NCBI RefSeq assembly: GCF_946480385.1
Contig: NZ_CAMLJP010000089.1
Span: forward strand, 1-26,832
Direction: 5' to 3'
From: an uncultured Azospirillum sp.
Lineage (GTDB): Bacteria > Pseudomonadota > Alphaproteobacteria > Azospirillales > Azospirillaceae
DNA: 26,832 bases
The translations under genes were made by a program, and so were the position numbers. The notes below the pieces were generated by a model. That model did no database searches, had not been told where the DNA came from, and saw nothing but the letters and a program-made list of their open reading frames with translations. This document shows, piece by piece, positions 7,556-14,805 of the stretch (position 1 is the stretch's first letter; the number at the start of each line of letters is the position of its first letter).

Positions 7556-7600
7556 GATCAATTGATCCCACGATATAGCATCAATTGGCCTGAGCTCAAG
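7556..7600 (-). promoter_or_regulatory. Promoter and palindromic operator of the Xre-RES pair
   Basis: CAATTGAT (7559-7566) and ATCAATTG (7580-7587) form a perfect inverted repeat with a 13-bp spacer. The first copy is itself inside the 12-bp palindrome GATCAATTGATC (7556-7567). The two TCAATTG cores are about two helical turns apart. On the minus strand TTGAGC (7594-7599) and TATATC (7572-7577), 16 bp apart, are plausible -35 and -10 boxes that overlap the dyad. This fits autorepression by the toxin-antitoxin complex. Confidence 0.6.
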
Positions 7601-7814
7601 ACGGTTTGTGGCCGATCATCACTCCTCAAATCGTTGCCAGTCCTGCCGGCGGCGCCATCTGGAGCCGGTTCCAGTGTGGTCGCTTTCATCAGCCCGGCGG
7701 AGCAGCATTCAGTCTCGGCTTCGCCTGTCTGGGCGGCGGTCGGATCGCAGATGGTTTCGGCCGCCAAGCGTTCTTGTTTGGCGGCAGGCTCCGGTTGGAG
7801 CCGGGCGCATGGAC

Positions 7815-7940
7815 AAGGACTGCAATCTCGTCAGGAAGATCCAGCACGAAGCGCCCAACCGTCTGATACTGCGGACTGAGCGCGGAGAAGCCATAGATTA
7901 TCTGGGCGGCGGCATCGTCGTAGAATTGGGGTGGCTGCAT
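7815..7940 (-). pseudogene. Remnant of an RpiR-family regulator (N-terminal fragment)
   Basis: Read on the minus strand, 42 codons from the ATG at 7940 resemble the N-terminus of RpiR/MurR-type regulators: an acidic helix, then FSALSPQYQTVGRFVLDLPDEIAVL, which fits the usual pattern LSPQ-(x)-RFVLD-P-E-A. In intact family members SMRxLA and the rest of the helix-turn-helix follow. Here a LSMR-like string appears only in another minus-strand frame, and then similarity is lost. No sugar-isomerase domain follows. I read it as a frameshifted and truncated remnant filling part of the 442-bp gap 7546-7987. Confidence 0.42.
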
Positions 7941-7987
7941 GGGGACGGCTTCCGCGACGAGGCGGCGCGCCGGAATTCCGATGAACT

Positions 7988-8893
7988 CTAGAGGCTCTGG
8001 ACTATCCCATCGCAATAGTCGATGAATGCCCGGACCTTGGCCGGCGGATGCTGGCGCGACGGATGGTAGACGAAAAGCGGAAAGCGTTCGCCATGCCAGT
8101 CGGGGAAGAGGTCGATCAGTGCGCCCGACGTCAGCCGCGCACCGACGCCCCACCCGATCAACTGCGCGATTCCGGTGCCCGCCAGACATTCCTCCAGCAA
8201 CGATTTGGGATCGGTGAAGGTCAGCGGCCCTGTTGTCGGCACCTCGATCGCTTCGTCGCCGCGGATGAACTCCCAGCCGAAGGGACGCCCCGACGAGGGG
8301 TCGATGAACTGCAGGCAGCGATGCCCCGCAAGTTCCGATGGATGCGCGGGCTTGCCGTGCCGGCTGAGATAAGTAGGTGACGCCACGGTGAGGATCGGAG
8401 CCTCGACCAGTTTGCGCGAAATCAGCGTCGCCCCGCGTGGCTGACCGAACCGGATGGCGAGATCGATGCCGTCCGCCACCAGATCGCCGAAATGGTTGCG
8501 CGTCACGAACTCGACGGTCAGGTCGGGGTGGCGTTCGCAGAACGGGCCGAGCCGTCCGGCAAGCACCAGCGGCAGGAAGAAGGGATCGATATCGACCCGC
8601 AGACGCCCCCGCACCACCGAGACGGCACCGGAGGCCGAGACCGCGGCGTCCTCAATGGCATCGAGATGAGGTTTCGCCTCCTCATAAAAGCGCCGGCCCT
8701 CGTCGGTCAGGGAGACCGAGCGGGTCGTGCGGTCGAGCAGGCGAACGCCCAAGCGCGCCTCCAGCCGGCCGATTGACCGGCTGACGCCGGAGTCGGTGAG
8801 TCCGATCAGTTCGGCGGCTTTGACGAAGCTGCCCGCTTCGACCACGGCCGCCAGCACGCTGACCCCGGACAGAATCCGCCCATCGAATGCCAT
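7988..8893 (-). CDS. LysR-family regulator, divergent from amidohydrolase operon
   Basis: The 301-residue product has standard LysR architecture. The N-terminal winged helix (about 8-65) contains SFVKAAELIGLTDSGVSRSIGRLEARLGVRLLDRTTRSVSLT. The effector-binding domain (about 93-295) contains GRLRVDIDPFFLPLVLAGRLGPF and DGIDLAIRFGQP. Length is typical for the family. The sequence resembles the large CrgA/DmlR-like group, for which the ligand cannot be predicted. It is transcribed away from the amidohydrolase-MFS-SDR genes, with 149 bp between starts. Divergent control of those three genes is the usual LysR arrangement. Confidence 0.88.
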   Translation of the reverse strand: MAFDGRILSGVSVLAAVVEAGSFVKAAELIGLTDSGVSRSIGRLEARLGVRLLDRTTRSVSLTDEGRRFYEEAKPHLDAIEDAAVSASGAVSVVRGRLRVDIDPFFLPLVLAGRLGPFCERHPDLTVEFVTRNHFGDLVADGIDLAIRFGQPRGATLISRKLVEAPILTVASPTYLSRHGKPAHPSELAGHRCLQFIDPSSGRPFGWEFIRGDEAIEVPTTGPLTFTDPKSLLEECLAGTGIAQLIGWGVGARLTSGALIDLFPDWHGERFPLFVYHPSRQHPPAKVRAFIDYCDGIVQSL

Positions 8894-8917
8894 GCGCCGC
8901 TCCGCTCGTCCTGATAT

Positions 8918-8928
8918 CTGATTTTCAG
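8918..8928. promoter_or_regulatory. Candidate LysR site between regulator and amidohydrolase gene
   Basis: CTGA-TTT-TCAG is an 11-bp inverted repeat 25 bp upstream of the LysR start, inside the 149-bp divergent intergenic region (8894-9042). Nearby TGATATCTG and TCAGGAATGATCTGA carry further TGA/TCA half-sites. The region is visibly richer in A and T than its flanks. It is a plausible autoregulatory LysR site, on position and symmetry only. Confidence 0.35.
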
Positions 8929-9042
8929 TCAGGAATGATCTGACACAATCTCACTTAATTCAAGGGTGGTTCCGGGCGATATCGGTTGCGAGGCATCGAG
9001 GCCCCACAAGCCAAGGCGCCAAACGATGATGAGGACCAGACC

Positions 9043-10383
9043 ATGACGCAAAGCAATTCCCGCACGCTCTTCAAAGGCGGCACGATCATCACGATGGACG
9101 GGACGACCGCCGCGCCGCCGGTCGGCGACATACTGGTCGAGGGTGACCGGATCGCCGCCATCGGGGCGGACCTGTCCGCCGTGGACGCCGAGGTGATCGA
9201 TGCCACCGGCAGCATCGTCATGCCCGGCCTGATCGACGCCCACCACCACATGTGGCTCGGCGTGATGCGGCGGATGATGCCGGATGTCGAAGATCTCTTC
9301 ACCTATATCGATGTCGTTGCCGAGACGCTGGGCGCACATTATCGCCCGCTCGACATGCATCTGAGCACCAGACTGACGGCGCTCGCCTGCCTCGATGCCG
9401 GCATCACCACGGTCATCGATGCCTGCCACAGCTCGCGCAGCCCCGAACATACCGACGCGGCGCTGGACGCACTCGACGACAGCGGCATCCGCGCCCTTCA
9501 CATGGTCGGCGCCGCGATGGACAAGGGAGCATCGGGCGCGCATATCCCCGCCGATCTGAAGCGTCTGGCCGACCATTGGAACCAGGGCGACGGGCTGGTG
9601 CGGGTCGGGCTGTTCGGCCAGTTCAACATCGACTGGTGGCGGGCCGCCCGTGCGCTCGACATGCGCATCCTCACCGAGTTCATCGGCGATCTGGCGACGC
9701 TGGGACCGGCGTTCGACGAGCCGGGCCTGCTGGGCAGCCACAACATCTTCAATCACTGCACGCGCCTGCCGGAAGAAACCTGGAAGCGTCTCGCCGCCGC
9801 CGGTGTCAACGTGACCGTCAATCCGCGCTCCGACGCTCTCTTCGGTTTCGACGACGAGCGCTTCGCCTGGCAGCAGGCAGTCGATCACGGACTTGCGCCT
9901 GCGCTCGGCATCGATCTCGACACCGCGTTCGGCAGCGACCTGTTCGGCGAGATGCATGCGCTGTTCGGCCAGCAGCGCTCGGCCATGCGCTATCGCCGGT
10001 TCCGGGGTGAGGAGACCGCGCCCGCGCCGATCTCCTCCGAAGCGGTGCTCGAGTCCGCCACCGTCAACGGCGCGCGTGCCGCCGGTCTCCAGGACCGGAT
10101 CGGCGTGCTGGCGGTCGGCCGTCAGGCCGACATCATCATGGTGCGCACCGACGATGTCGCCGTTTTTCCGGTCACCGACGCGGTCGGGACCATCGTCCAT
10201 GCGGTGGAACGCTCCAACGTCGACACGGTCATGGTGGCGGGCGGCATCCGAAAGCGCGGAGGCACGCTCGTCGGCGTCGATCTGCCGAAGCTGCAGGCCG
10301 AGGTGAACGGTTCGCTCGGCCACCTGCTCCAGGCCAGCGGTTACCGGCCGGCGCGCTCCGGCGCGGGTGCAAAGGCGGCCTGA
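9043..10383 (+). CDS. Amidohydrolase-family enzyme (cytosine deaminase/chlorohydrolase type)
   Basis: The 446-residue member of the amidohydrolase superfamily has an N-terminal beta-sandwich strand set (TLFKGGTIITMDG, ILVEGDRIAAIG). The metal-binding HxH motif (His67 and His69 in DAHHHMW) starts a TIM barrel. NHCTRL (His238) and GIDLDTAFGSD (Asp291/Asp293) occupy the later metal-ligand positions, and the C-terminal block ATVNGARAAGL...IGVLAVGRQADIIMV is typical. The strand that normally supplies another metal histidine reads RILTEF (about 208-213) and has no histidine, so the metal site may be altered. The substrate is unknown: a deamination or hydrolysis of a cyclic amide or amine is expected. 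The start at 9043 follows GAGG. The gene precedes an MFS exporter and an SDR in the same direction, suggesting one small-molecule pathway. Confidence 0.82.
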   Translation: MTQSNSRTLFKGGTIITMDGTTAAPPVGDILVEGDRIAAIGADLSAVDAEVIDATGSIVMPGLIDAHHHMWLGVMRRMMPDVEDLFTYIDVVAETLGAHYRPLDMHLSTRLTALACLDAGITTVIDACHSSRSPEHTDAALDALDDSGIRALHMVGAAMDKGASGAHIPADLKRLADHWNQGDGLVRVGLFGQFNIDWWRAARALDMRILTEFIGDLATLGPAFDEPGLLGSHNIFNHCTRLPEETWKRLAAAGVNVTVNPRSDALFGFDDERFAWQQAVDHGLAPALGIDLDTAFGSDLFGEMHALFGQQRSAMRYRRFRGEETAPAPISSEAVLESATVNGARAAGLQDRIGVLAVGRQADIIMVRTDDVAVFPVTDAVGTIVHAVERSNVDTVMVAGGIRKRGGTLVGVDLPKLQAEVNGSLGHLLQASGYRPARSGAGAKAA

Positions 10384-10406
10384 GCGAACGGCGCCGAAGC
10401 GAAGGT

Positions 10407-10432
10407 GACGCCGCCTCCTTGCGGGTGGCGTC
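10407..10432 (+). other. Intercistronic hairpin
   Basis: GACGCC (10407-10412) pairs with GGCGTC (10427-10432) in the 84-bp gap between the amidohydrolase and MFS genes. It has no T-run, so it is more likely an mRNA-processing or stability element than a terminator. Confidence 0.3.
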
Positions 10433-10467
10433 TTCCTCCACATCAGAGAACTCACACGGAGGCTGCC

Positions 10468-11664
10468 ATGCCGGCACTTGCCGTCAAGGATGCGCCACGG
10501 TCCGATACCGCGCCGCAATTCCTTTCCCGCCCCGCGCCGGGCATCATCGGGGCGCTGTTCTGCGGCTATCTCGCCGTCGGGCTGCCGCTGCCGGTGCTCC
10601 CGCTCTTCATCCACGACAAGCTGGGCTTCAGCACCTTGATCGTCGGACTGGTGATCGGCATCCAGTTCCTGGCGACCGTGCTGACGCGCGGCTATGCCGG
10701 CCGCCTCACCGACCTGCATGGCGGCAAGCGCTCGGCGTTGCAGGGTGCCGCGATCAGCGCACTCGCCGGCCTGCTCTATCTCGTCGCGTCCCTGCCGGGG
10801 ATTTCGCCGGGCACCGGTCTCGCGACCGTCGTGGCGGGCCGGCTGGCGGCCGGTCTCGGCGAAAGCCAGTTCGTTACCGGCTGCGTCTCCTGGTCGATCG
10901 CTTCGGTCGGACCGCAGCGCGCCGGCATGTCGATGTCCTGGACCGGAATCGCCATGTTCGCCGCGTTGGCCATCGGCTCGCCTGTCGGCATGCTGCTTTA
11001 CCAGGGCTACGGCCTCGAAGTGGCGATGGTCGCCTGCATCGTCGCGCCGCTCGCCTCCATCGCCATTGCCTTGCGCCAAACTTCCTATGCTTCGCCCGCC
11101 GGCCCCCGGCTGCCCTTTTACAAGGTGATCGGCCAAATCTGGCGCGAGGGGGTCGGCCTGATGCTGCAGGGCGTCGGCCTGTCGGGGCTGACGGGCTTCG
11201 CCTCGCTCTATTTCGCGTCACGTCATTGGGACAGCGCCGGGCTCGTCATGACCGCCTTCGGTGTCGGCTTCATCGTCGTGCGCGTCCTCTTCGGCAGCCT
11301 GCCCGACCGGACTGGCGGCTATCGGGTCGCGCTGTGGTCGCTCATGATCGAGGCCGTCGGACAGGCGATGATCTGGTCGGCGCCGACCGATGTCATGGCG
11401 CTCGCCGGCGCCCTGATGACGGGTCTCGGTTGCGCCCTGGTTTTTCCGGCTCTCGGCGTGGAGGCGTTCAAACGGGTGCCGCCCACCAATCGCGGCAGCG
11501 CCATGGGCGCCTTCGTCGCATTCCTCGACATCGCTTATGGCGTTTCGGGCCCGGTGGCAGGCGTAATCGCCGGACAGTTCGGCTATGCCGCTGTTTATCT
11601 GTTCGGTGCGGCCTGCGCATTGGCCGGCGCGGCTCTGGCCGCCGCGCGTGGCCTGCAATCCTGA
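10468..11664 (+). CDS. MFS transporter, YhhS-like efflux type
   Basis: The 398-residue integral inner-membrane protein has about twelve hydrophobic segments. The opening segment (IIGALFCGYLAVGLPLPVLPLFIHDKLGFS) and the motif-A loop GRLTDLHGGKRS (about 79-89) read like E. coli YhhS and related drug/arabinose-efflux MFS proteins. It should exchange a small molecule for protons. The start at 10468 was chosen because GGAGG lies 6 bases upstream. It sits between an amidohydrolase and an SDR gene and could export a substrate or product of those enzymes; the substrate is not predictable. A long in-frame overlap in another frame is a shadow of this gene. Confidence 0.85.
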   Translation: MPALAVKDAPRSDTAPQFLSRPAPGIIGALFCGYLAVGLPLPVLPLFIHDKLGFSTLIVGLVIGIQFLATVLTRGYAGRLTDLHGGKRSALQGAAISALAGLLYLVASLPGISPGTGLATVVAGRLAAGLGESQFVTGCVSWSIASVGPQRAGMSMSWTGIAMFAALAIGSPVGMLLYQGYGLEVAMVACIVAPLASIAIALRQTSYASPAGPRLPFYKVIGQIWREGVGLMLQGVGLSGLTGFASLYFASRHWDSAGLVMTAFGVGFIVVRVLFGSLPDRTGGYRVALWSLMIEAVGQAMIWSAPTDVMALAGALMTGLGCALVFPALGVEAFKRVPPTNRGSAMGAFVAFLDIAYGVSGPVAGVIAGQFGYAAVYLFGAACALAGAALAAARGLQS

Positions 11665-11690
11665 TTGCTTCCCATCGGAAGGAGAAACCC

Positions 11691-12464
11691 ATGTCCCGCA
11701 TCTTCATTTCCGGCTCATCGACCGGGCTCGGCCTCATGGCAGCCGAGTTGCTCATTGAGAAGGGCCATCAGGTCGTCCTGCATGCCCGAAACGCCGGCCG
11801 GGCCGGGTATGCCCGCGAAGCCTTGCCGCAGGCCGAAGCGGTCGTGGTCGGCGACGTTTCGACCATCGCCGGCAGCAAGGAGGTCGCCGCACAGGTCAAT
11901 GCGCTCGGCAGGTTCGACGCCGTCATCCACAACGCCGCGGTCGGCTATCGCGAGGCGCACCGTCTGACGGCCGACGGGCTGCCGCACGTCTTCGCAATCA
12001 ACACGCTGTCGGCCTACATCCTGACGGCCCTGATCGACCGTCCGAAGCGGCTCGTCTATCTGTCGTCCGGCATGCATCATCATGCCGACGCCAATCTCGA
12101 CGACATCCTGTGGAAACAGCGGCGCTGGAACGGCTCGGAAGCCTATGCCGAGAGCAAGCTGCACGACGCGATGCTGGCCTTCGCCATCGCCCGCCGCTGG
12201 CCGGGGGTCTTCTGCAATTCCCTGGAGCCGGGCTGGGTACCGACCAGGATGGGCGGCCCCGGCGCGCCCGACGACATGGATCAGGCGCATCTGACCCAGG
12301 CGTGGCTTGCCGCGGGCGACGATCCCAGGGCGGATGTGACGGGAGAATATTTCTATCACATGAAGCGCATGTCCCCGAACCCGCAGGCGCTGGATCCCCG
12401 GCTTCAGGATCGGCTGACGGCTCTCTGCGCCGAAATCTCCGGTGTGGCGCTGCCCGAGGGATAA
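11691..12464 (+). CDS. Short-chain dehydrogenase/reductase (SDR)
   Basis: The 257-residue cytoplasmic NAD(P)-dependent oxidoreductase of the SDR superfamily has the cofactor motif GSSTGLG (8-14) at the N-terminus, HNAA (80-83) for the central beta-sheet, YLSSGMHHH with the catalytic Ser (125/126), and the catalytic YAESK (Tyr152, Lys156). A typical PGWVPTRMGG segment follows the active site. Arg32 after the second strand (LHARNAG) leans towards NADP(H), but this is a weak inference. The start has AAGGAG 6 bases upstream. It lies 26 bp after the MFS gene in an apparent three-gene operon. It ends convergently with the ClC gene. Confidence 0.87.
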   Translation: MSRIFISGSSTGLGLMAAELLIEKGHQVVLHARNAGRAGYAREALPQAEAVVVGDVSTIAGSKEVAAQVNALGRFDAVIHNAAVGYREAHRLTADGLPHVFAINTLSAYILTALIDRPKRLVYLSSGMHHHADANLDDILWKQRRWNGSEAYAESKLHDAMLAFAIARRWPGVFCNSLEPGWVPTRMGGPGAPDDMDQAHLTQAWLAAGDDPRADVTGEYFYHMKRMSPNPQALDPRLQDRLTALCAEISGVALPEG

Positions 12465-12643
12465 GGAGAAGCATCGCCGGCACCGCCAACCTGTTGACAG
12501 CCGGACAGAGCGAGGGCGCGGCGGCGGTCTTTGAAGCGCTTTCTCTACCATTCGCGATGCCGCGCGCCGCCGGCAACTCCACCACCCGCAGATTTTGCAA
12601 CGGATGCACCGAACACCCATTGCAAACAGGCGGCAATGATCCG

Positions 12644-14524
12644 TCAGGGTACGGTCGGGATCCCGACCTCGTCGCGCCGACGCTTGTCCACCTCTTCGCC
12701 GTAACGACGCAGGAGATAGGCTTCCGTCAGCATTCCGATGACGCGCAGCGACTGGACACCGTCGACCACCGCCATCGCGTCGGCTTCCGCGTCCTCGAAC
12801 AGGGCCATCGCCTCCTTGGCGTTCATCGCCGGCAGCAGCGCCCGCTGCCGCAGGCGCAGCAGCGGGTCGACGGTCTCGACCTCCGGACCGGCGGCATGGG
12901 CCTCCGGAAGCAGGAGCACACCGGCATAGCGGTTGGACTCGTCGACGACGATGAGCCGTTGCGTGGCCCCCAGCGGGTAAGCGCGCCGGACCACGGCCAG
13001 CGACGCACCGAGCGGCACCGTGGTCACGTCCCGGCGCATCAGCCGACCGACGGTCAGGTCGCGGAGCCAGCCGATGTCGTGGGCGCTGCGGATGGTCTCG
13101 CCCCGCAGATGGAAGCGCCAGGTGGCGAAGGAATAGCCGAACAGGCGCCTGACCACCATTGTCGCTGCAATGACCGCCACCAGCACGGGGCCGGCGACGG
13201 CAAAGTCACGGGTTCCCTCCAGCGCCAGAAATGTCAGGGCCAGGGGGGCGCCGACCACCGCCGCGCCGAAGGCGCTGGTTCCGATCACGGCAAACAGCAT
13301 CGGATCGACGGGGACGGACAGCAGGTTGGTTCCGGCGGCGGCGAACAGCTTGCCGAGCAATGCACCGAGAAGCAAGGAGGCGAAGAACAGGCCCCCGCGG
13401 AAACCGCTGCCGATCGAAATCGCGGTGCCCGCCGTCTTGAGGACGAGCAGCCCGAGGAGCAGGGGCACCGCGAGGTCGGTGGCGAGCGCCAGGTGCAGCA
13501 CGCCGTGACCGGCCGATAGGACGCCCGTGGACAAAATGGCAAGGCCGCCGACGGCAAGACCGCCGGCCATCGGGCGCAGCCAGCCCCAGGGAACGGCGCG
13601 CCGCAGCACGGCCTCCACCAGCGTCATTCCCTTCATCAGCGCAATGGCGAGGAGACCGCAGAGCAGCCCGAGCAGCAGCGCCAGCGGGTAATCGCCGAAA
13701 GAGGGTGCGGCGACGCTGCCAGCGCCGCTCAACACCGTGGTCCGACCGAGCAGGGAAGCCACCAGCATGCCCGCCACAGCGCTGGCCATCACCGGCGCCA
13801 GGCTTGCGATCGAATAGGTGCTCACCACCAGCTCGAAGGCATAAAAGGCGCCGGTGACCGGGGCGCAGAAGGCGGCCGACAGCGCCCCGGCAGCACCACA
13901 TCCGACCAGCACGCGCAGGTCGCCCCTGCGCAGACCGAAAACGCCGCCCAGGCGGGACGCCAGGCTGCTGCCGACCTGGGTGAATGCGGCCTCCAGCCCG
14001 ACCGAGGCGCCGAACCCGTTCGAGACGATGCTCTGCGCAGCAACGACAGCGCCGTCGGACAGCCGCATACGCCCGCCATGCAAGGCATTGGCCTCGATGG
14101 GGTCGACCGGCGTCCTGACCCCGTGCCGCCCCATTCTCCAGTTCAGCAGCCCGAGCAGCAATCCGCCCAGGGCCGGCACCGCCAACAGCAGGCGCGGATC
14201 GGCATTCTCCAGAAGGCTGAGGCCGTGCCGGGCTTCGGCACCGAACAGCAGGGCATGGAGATGCTGCGTCGCTTCGCTCATCAACACCGCCGACAATCCT
14301 GCGGCGGCCCCCGCCAGCAGGGCCAGGCCGACGATGCCGATCTCGGCACGGCGTACCCATTGGCGGAAGGTGACCGCCCCGCGGGACGGTCGCGTGATCA
14401 GCCGGACAAGATGGGAGCGGGCTGGCTTGCGCGCACCGTTCAAGCGCGTGGCGGCGCGTGGAAGAGCGATTGCTCCCTTGCGCGGCTCTCCCGCCGGAGG
14501 GCGCGGTGACTTCGGCAACAACAT
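12644..14524 (-). CDS. ClC-family chloride channel/antiporter with C-terminal CBS domains
   Basis: The 626-residue product has a basic N-terminal tail (about 1-60) and a polytopic ClC core (about 62-455). Two CBS-like regulatory repeats follow in the cytoplasm: LRDLTVGRLMRRDVTTVPLG...RLIVVDESNRYAGVLLL, then NAKEAMALFEDAEADAMAVVDG...VIGML. The gating-glutamate segment reads NGFGASVGLEAAFTQVG (Glu178), so the glutamate is kept but the Pro of the usual GxEGP is missing. The other pore motifs read VDPIEAN and GGLFFAS where GSGIPE and GxFxP are usual. This fits a divergent ClC clade seen in alphaproteobacteria. It would move chloride or a similar anion, possibly with proton exchange. I chose the ATG at 14524 over a GTG seven codons earlier; neither has a good SD. 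Confidence 0.82.
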   Translation of the reverse strand: MLLPKSPRPPAGEPRKGAIALPRAATRLNGARKPARSHLVRLITRPSRGAVTFRQWVRRAEIGIVGLALLAGAAAGLSAVLMSEATQHLHALLFGAEARHGLSLLENADPRLLLAVPALGGLLLGLLNWRMGRHGVRTPVDPIEANALHGGRMRLSDGAVVAAQSIVSNGFGASVGLEAAFTQVGSSLASRLGGVFGLRRGDLRVLVGCGAAGALSAAFCAPVTGAFYAFELVVSTYSIASLAPVMASAVAGMLVASLLGRTTVLSGAGSVAAPSFGDYPLALLLGLLCGLLAIALMKGMTLVEAVLRRAVPWGWLRPMAGGLAVGGLAILSTGVLSAGHGVLHLALATDLAVPLLLGLLVLKTAGTAISIGSGFRGGLFFASLLLGALLGKLFAAAGTNLLSVPVDPMLFAVIGTSAFGAAVVGAPLALTFLALEGTRDFAVAGPVLVAVIAATMVVRRLFGYSFATWRFHLRGETIRSAHDIGWLRDLTVGRLMRRDVTTVPLGASLAVVRRAYPLGATQRLIVVDESNRYAGVLLLPEAHAAGPEVETVDPLLRLRQRALLPAMNAKEAMALFEDAEADAMAVVDGVQSLRVIGMLTEAYLLRRYGEEVDKRRRDEVGIPTVP

Positions 14525-14657
14525 GGTGAAGCATCCGGTGCGCACCCGACAGGACCGGACACCGTCGGGCCGCCAGGGTCAGGCTGGGTTGATGGTTGCG
14601 GGGATGGGGATGGCGGCTTCCGGAGGGCGACGACGGATCGACGGTTCACAGTCCTGC

Positions 14658-14685
14658 CCCTCCGGCCTCACCGCAAACCGGAGGG
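14658..14685 (-). other. Hairpin spanning the stop codon of the small ORF after choX
   Basis: CCCTCCGG (14658-14665) pairs perfectly with CCGGAGGG (14678-14685) around a 12-base loop. On the minus strand the loop contains the TGA stop of the 35-residue ORF. There is no T-run, so it may act on mRNA stability or ribosome termination rather than as an intrinsic terminator. It is the only strong hairpin between choX and the ClC gene. Confidence 0.5.
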
Positions 14686-14775
14686 ACCCCGCATGTAATG
14701 GCGTTCGGGTCGGTAGGCCGGCCGGAACCAGGACGGGAGGCGGGCCCGGACCCATGTGCGCAGCGCGGCCAGCAT
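14668..14775 (-). CDS. Small basic 35-residue ORF downstream of choX-like gene
   Basis: An ATG at 14775 opens 35 codons ending in TGA at 14668. It begins 30 bp after the stop of the choX-like gene, with AAGGAG (14786-14791) 10 bases upstream of the start. The peptide starts MLAALRTWVRARLPSW and is rich in Arg, Trp and Pro, with an amphipathic basic look and no acidic residue except one Glu. I do not recognise it. It could be a translated small protein of the betC-choX operon or a chance ORF. The SD and the placement argue mildly for the former. Confidence 0.42.
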   Translation of the reverse strand: MLAALRTWVRARLPSWFRPAYRPERHYMRGPSGLR

Positions 14776-14805
14776 GGTTGTTCGTCTCCTTATCGCTTGG
14801 TTGCG

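Noticed and set aside
7608..7991. Plus-strand open frame of 127 codons in the gap before the LysR gene.
   Set aside because: No recognisable domain and no SD. The minus strand of the same stretch carries the RpiR-like remnant, which explains it better.
8929..11136. A 735-codon open frame on the minus strand.
   Set aside because: It is antisense to the amidohydrolase and MFS genes. The composition is rich in Asp, Arg, Gly and His with no recognisable domain.
12465..12643. Possible small gene on the minus strand between the SDR and ClC genes.
   Set aside because: The translation has no SD or family pattern, and the stretch is a short convergent intergenic region.
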